DNA from: Peribacillus sp. ACCC06369
Lineage (GTDB): Bacteria > Bacillota > Bacilli > Bacillales > DSM-1321
Length of the DNA stretch: 64,000 bases
Assembly: GCF_030348945.1 (NCBI RefSeq)
Contig: NZ_JAUCEN010000002.1
Span: forward strand, 2,604,001-2,668,000
Direction of reading: 5' to 3'
Part shown: in pieces, positions 62,759-64,000 of the stretch
How positions within the stretch are numbered: position 1 is the first letter of the stretch
Layout of the letters: each line of letters opens with the position of its first letter
The notes under the pieces: model-generated
The model's input: the letters and a program-made list of their open reading frames with translations, nothing else
Database searches by the model: none
Told to the model about the DNA's origin: nothing
Program-made: the position numbers and the translations under genes

Positions 62759-63301
62759 TTGGGGAAATTAAACATTGGAATTATCTTAGGAAGCACACGT
62801 CAAGGACGCGTAAGTCCACAAGTAGGAAATTGGGTAAAAGAAATAGCTGATAAACGCGGAGATGCAAATTATGAAATCGTAGATATTGCAGACTTTAAAT
62901 TGCCTTTTTTGGGTGAAGGCACTGGTAAAGAACCGGGGTTAACAGCTTGGGCAGAAAAACTTTCCAGCTTAGATGGATTTGTTTTTATCGTACAGGAATA
63001 CAATCACAGTATTACAGGAGCATTAAAAAATGCGCTTGATTCCGCACGCGATGAATGGAACAACAAGGCGGCGGGCATTGTGAGCTATGGTTCAACAGGC
63101 GGAGCTCGTGCAGCTGAACATTTGCGTGGCATCTTAGGTGAATTACTTGTTGCGGACGTTCGAGTAAATCCAACATTTTCACTATTTACAGACTTTGAAA
63201 ACTACAAGACATTTAAACCAGCTGATTTACACCTTGGTAATGTCCACGCAATGTTAGATCAAACGATCGCATGGAGCAGTGCATTAAAAAAATTACGTTA
63301 A
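62759..63301 (+). CDS. NADPH-dependent FMN reductase/quinone reductase
   Basis: A 180-residue flavodoxin-fold enzyme with the FMN phosphate loop LGSTRQGRVSPQVGNWV, the conserved VQEYNHSITGALKNALDSARDEWNNKAAGIVSYGSTGGARAAEHLR and a short C-terminal helix. This is the NADPH-dependent FMN reductase family (azoreductase YhdA-like), reducing quinones or azo compounds. TTG at 62759 follows AACGAGGAGG. Downstream lies a long inverted repeat rather than a simple T-tailed terminator. Confidence 0.88.
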   Translation: MGKLNIGIILGSTRQGRVSPQVGNWVKEIADKRGDANYEIVDIADFKLPFLGEGTGKEPGLTAWAEKLSSLDGFVFIVQEYNHSITGALKNALDSARDEWNNKAAGIVSYGSTGGARAAEHLRGILGELLVADVRVNPTFSLFTDFENYKTFKPADLHLGNVHAMLDQTIAWSSALKKLR

Positions 63302-63419
63302 GCTGGATTGATACTGTCCAGAACCTCAACTCCCCTTGTTTTTTAACCACAAAAATGTCATATAATATCCGCGAAATGCAGGTTCTATCCCATAATGAGA
63401 TAGTATATTTTTTGAAAAG

Positions 63420-63465
63420 CGAGACAAAACGAGACAACAATCTCATTTTGTCTCGTTTTGTTTCG
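63420..63465. promoter_or_regulatory. Long inverted repeat upstream of acoA
   Basis: CGAGACAAAACGAGACAA (63420-63437) and TTGTCTCGTTTTGTTTCG (63448-63465) pair with one mismatch. There is no T-tract after it, so termination is less likely. It ends 43 bases upstream of the -24 element, a possible enhancer site for the AcoR-type activator. GAGACAAAA itself is repeated within the arms. Confidence 0.5.
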
Positions 63466-63505
63466 ATTGAAAATAGAAAAAGTCCTAATTTGCCAACCTT
63501 CCATT

Positions 63506-63523
63506 TTGGCACAATATTTGCAA
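63506..63523 (+). promoter_or_regulatory. Sigma-54 (-24/-12) promoter of acoA
   Basis: TTGGCACAATATTTGCAA has GG at 63508-63509 and GC at 63520-63521 with exact ten-base spacing. Acetoin dehydrogenase operons of Bacillus are known to use sigma-54 and AcoR, which fits the gene 42 bases downstream. Confidence 0.88.
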
Positions 63524-63564
63524 TATAAATCATTGACTCATTATTAATGATTGGGGGATGAAAT

Positions 63565-64000
63565 ATGGAAACGGTTCAACCTAATGAAATTAAGTTATCA
63601 CAGGAGAAGGCTTATTGGATGTACAAAAAAATGCTGGAGATCAGAAAATTCGAAGACCAAGTTCATGAATCATTTGCAAAGGGGATTTTACCAGGGTTTG
63701 TCCATTTGTATGCTGGGGAAGAAGCGGTGGCTGTCGGAGTATGTGCCCACTTATCCGATAAAGACAGCATTACCAGCACTCACCGGGGGCATGGCCACTG
63801 TATTGCAAAAGAATGCGATCTAAATGGGATGATGGCTGAAATATATGGAAAAGTGACAGGGCTTTGTAAAGGAAAAGGCGGTTCCATGCATATTGCCGAT
63901 CTGGATAAAGGGATGTTAGGTGCGAACGGGATAGTCGGTGGAGGCTTTCCGCTCGCATGCGGTGCAGCTTTAACTGCCAAATATAAAAAGACGGATCATG
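63565..64000 (+). CDS. acoA: Acetoin dehydrogenase E1 alpha subunit (partial)
   Basis: The first 145 residues of a thiamine-diphosphate-dependent E1 alpha subunit, cut by the window end. Visible are MLEIRKFEDQVHESFAKG, GFVHLYAGEEAVAVGVCAHL, STHRGHGHCIAKEC and GKGGSMHIAD, followed by the start of the cofactor-binding region. The motifs fit the E1 alpha of acetoin or pyruvate dehydrogenase. The sigma-54 promoter directly upstream favours acetoin dehydrogenase, which cleaves acetoin with CoA. ATG at 63565 follows GGGGGATG. The beta, E2 and E3 genes should follow outside the window. Confidence 0.87.
   Translation, partial: METVQPNEIKLSQEKAYWMYKKMLEIRKFEDQVHESFAKGILPGFVHLYAGEEAVAVGVCAHLSDKDSITSTHRGHGHCIAKECDLNGMMAEIYGKVTGLCKGKGGSMHIADLDKGMLGANGIVGGGFPLACGAALTAKYKKTDH

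Noticed and set aside
1..64000. CRISPR arrays, tRNA or rRNA genes, riboswitches, prophage
   Set aside because: I looked for regularly spaced repeats, tRNA-like cloverleaf ends, T-box or other leader motifs and phage gene runs and saw none I could support.

Overview
The window looks like chromosome of an aerobic, spore-forming Bacillaceae, closest in style to Peribacillus/Bacillus. The DNA is AT-rich, with strong AGGAGG-type ribosome binding sites, many TTG starts and compact rho-independent terminators. Spore-former genes are present: a CdaS-type diadenylate cyclase and a KinB-like kinase. There are also B. subtilis-type ykfB/ykfC cell-wall peptide genes. I saw no tRNA, rRNA, CRISPR array, prophage or intact insertion sequence. 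The genus is inferred from protein flavour only.

Layout. 0-5.4 kb: a membrane-anchored hypothetical protein, a methyltransferase-like protein and a decayed amide/ureide locus (YtcJ-type amidohydrolase pseudogene, intact M20 carbamoylase-type hydrolase, nitrilase-family pseudogene) beside a small mobile-element-like repeat. 5.5-9.3 kb: DUF3870 protein, then DUF819 membrane protein, L-Ala-D/L-Glu epimerase and NlpC/P60 endopeptidase, a murein-peptide salvage set. 9.6-13.6 kb: S9 peptidase, methyltransferase, small Gly-rich protein and a formylglycine-enzyme-fold protein. 14-21 kb: a sigma-54 activator with a PrpR-type sensor, followed by a perfect -24/-12 promoter driving a tartrate/D-malate dehydrogenase-like enzyme, an aldehyde dehydrogenase and an SDR; an MFS transporter follows. 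21.5-33.2 kb: an oligopeptide-type ABC transporter embedded among four hydrolases (AbgB-like M20, YtcJ amidohydrolase, MlrC-like M81, ArgE/DapE-like M20). 33.5-42 kb: a divergent FCD-GntR regulator and a CoA-dependent acid-degradation cluster (two family III CoA transferases, one with an in-frame TGA; HMG-CoA lyase; CitMHS carrier; HpcH/citrate-lyase-beta type lyase; AtuA and its detached C-terminal partner). 42.4-46.6 kb: DUF2935 protein, then a GntR regulator with three consecutive SDRs and shared TTGTCGACAA sites. 46.8-64 kb: mostly housekeeping and stress genes (lysozyme-like protein, DUF402, three VOC proteins, DinB, ferredoxin, cdaS, methionine aminopeptidase, tandem winged-helix regulator, DUF697 GTPase, acyl-CoA dehydrogenase, histidine kinase, acetoacetyl-CoA synthetase, a TetR/monooxygenase/FMN-reductase group). 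The window ends inside acoA, behind a second sigma-54 promoter.

How the parts fit. Several modules share a plan: a carrier, a CoA- or NAD-dependent enzyme set and a dedicated regulator with visible operator DNA. The 33.5-42 kb cluster is the best candidate for an undescribed pathway. Its enzymes suit activation and retro-aldol cleavage of a branched hydroxy-di- or tricarboxylate such as 3-hydroxy-3-methylglutarate or citramalate, with the AtuA pair filling an unassigned step. The sigma-54 module at 14-21 kb is the second candidate. Substrates are inferences; no search could be run here.
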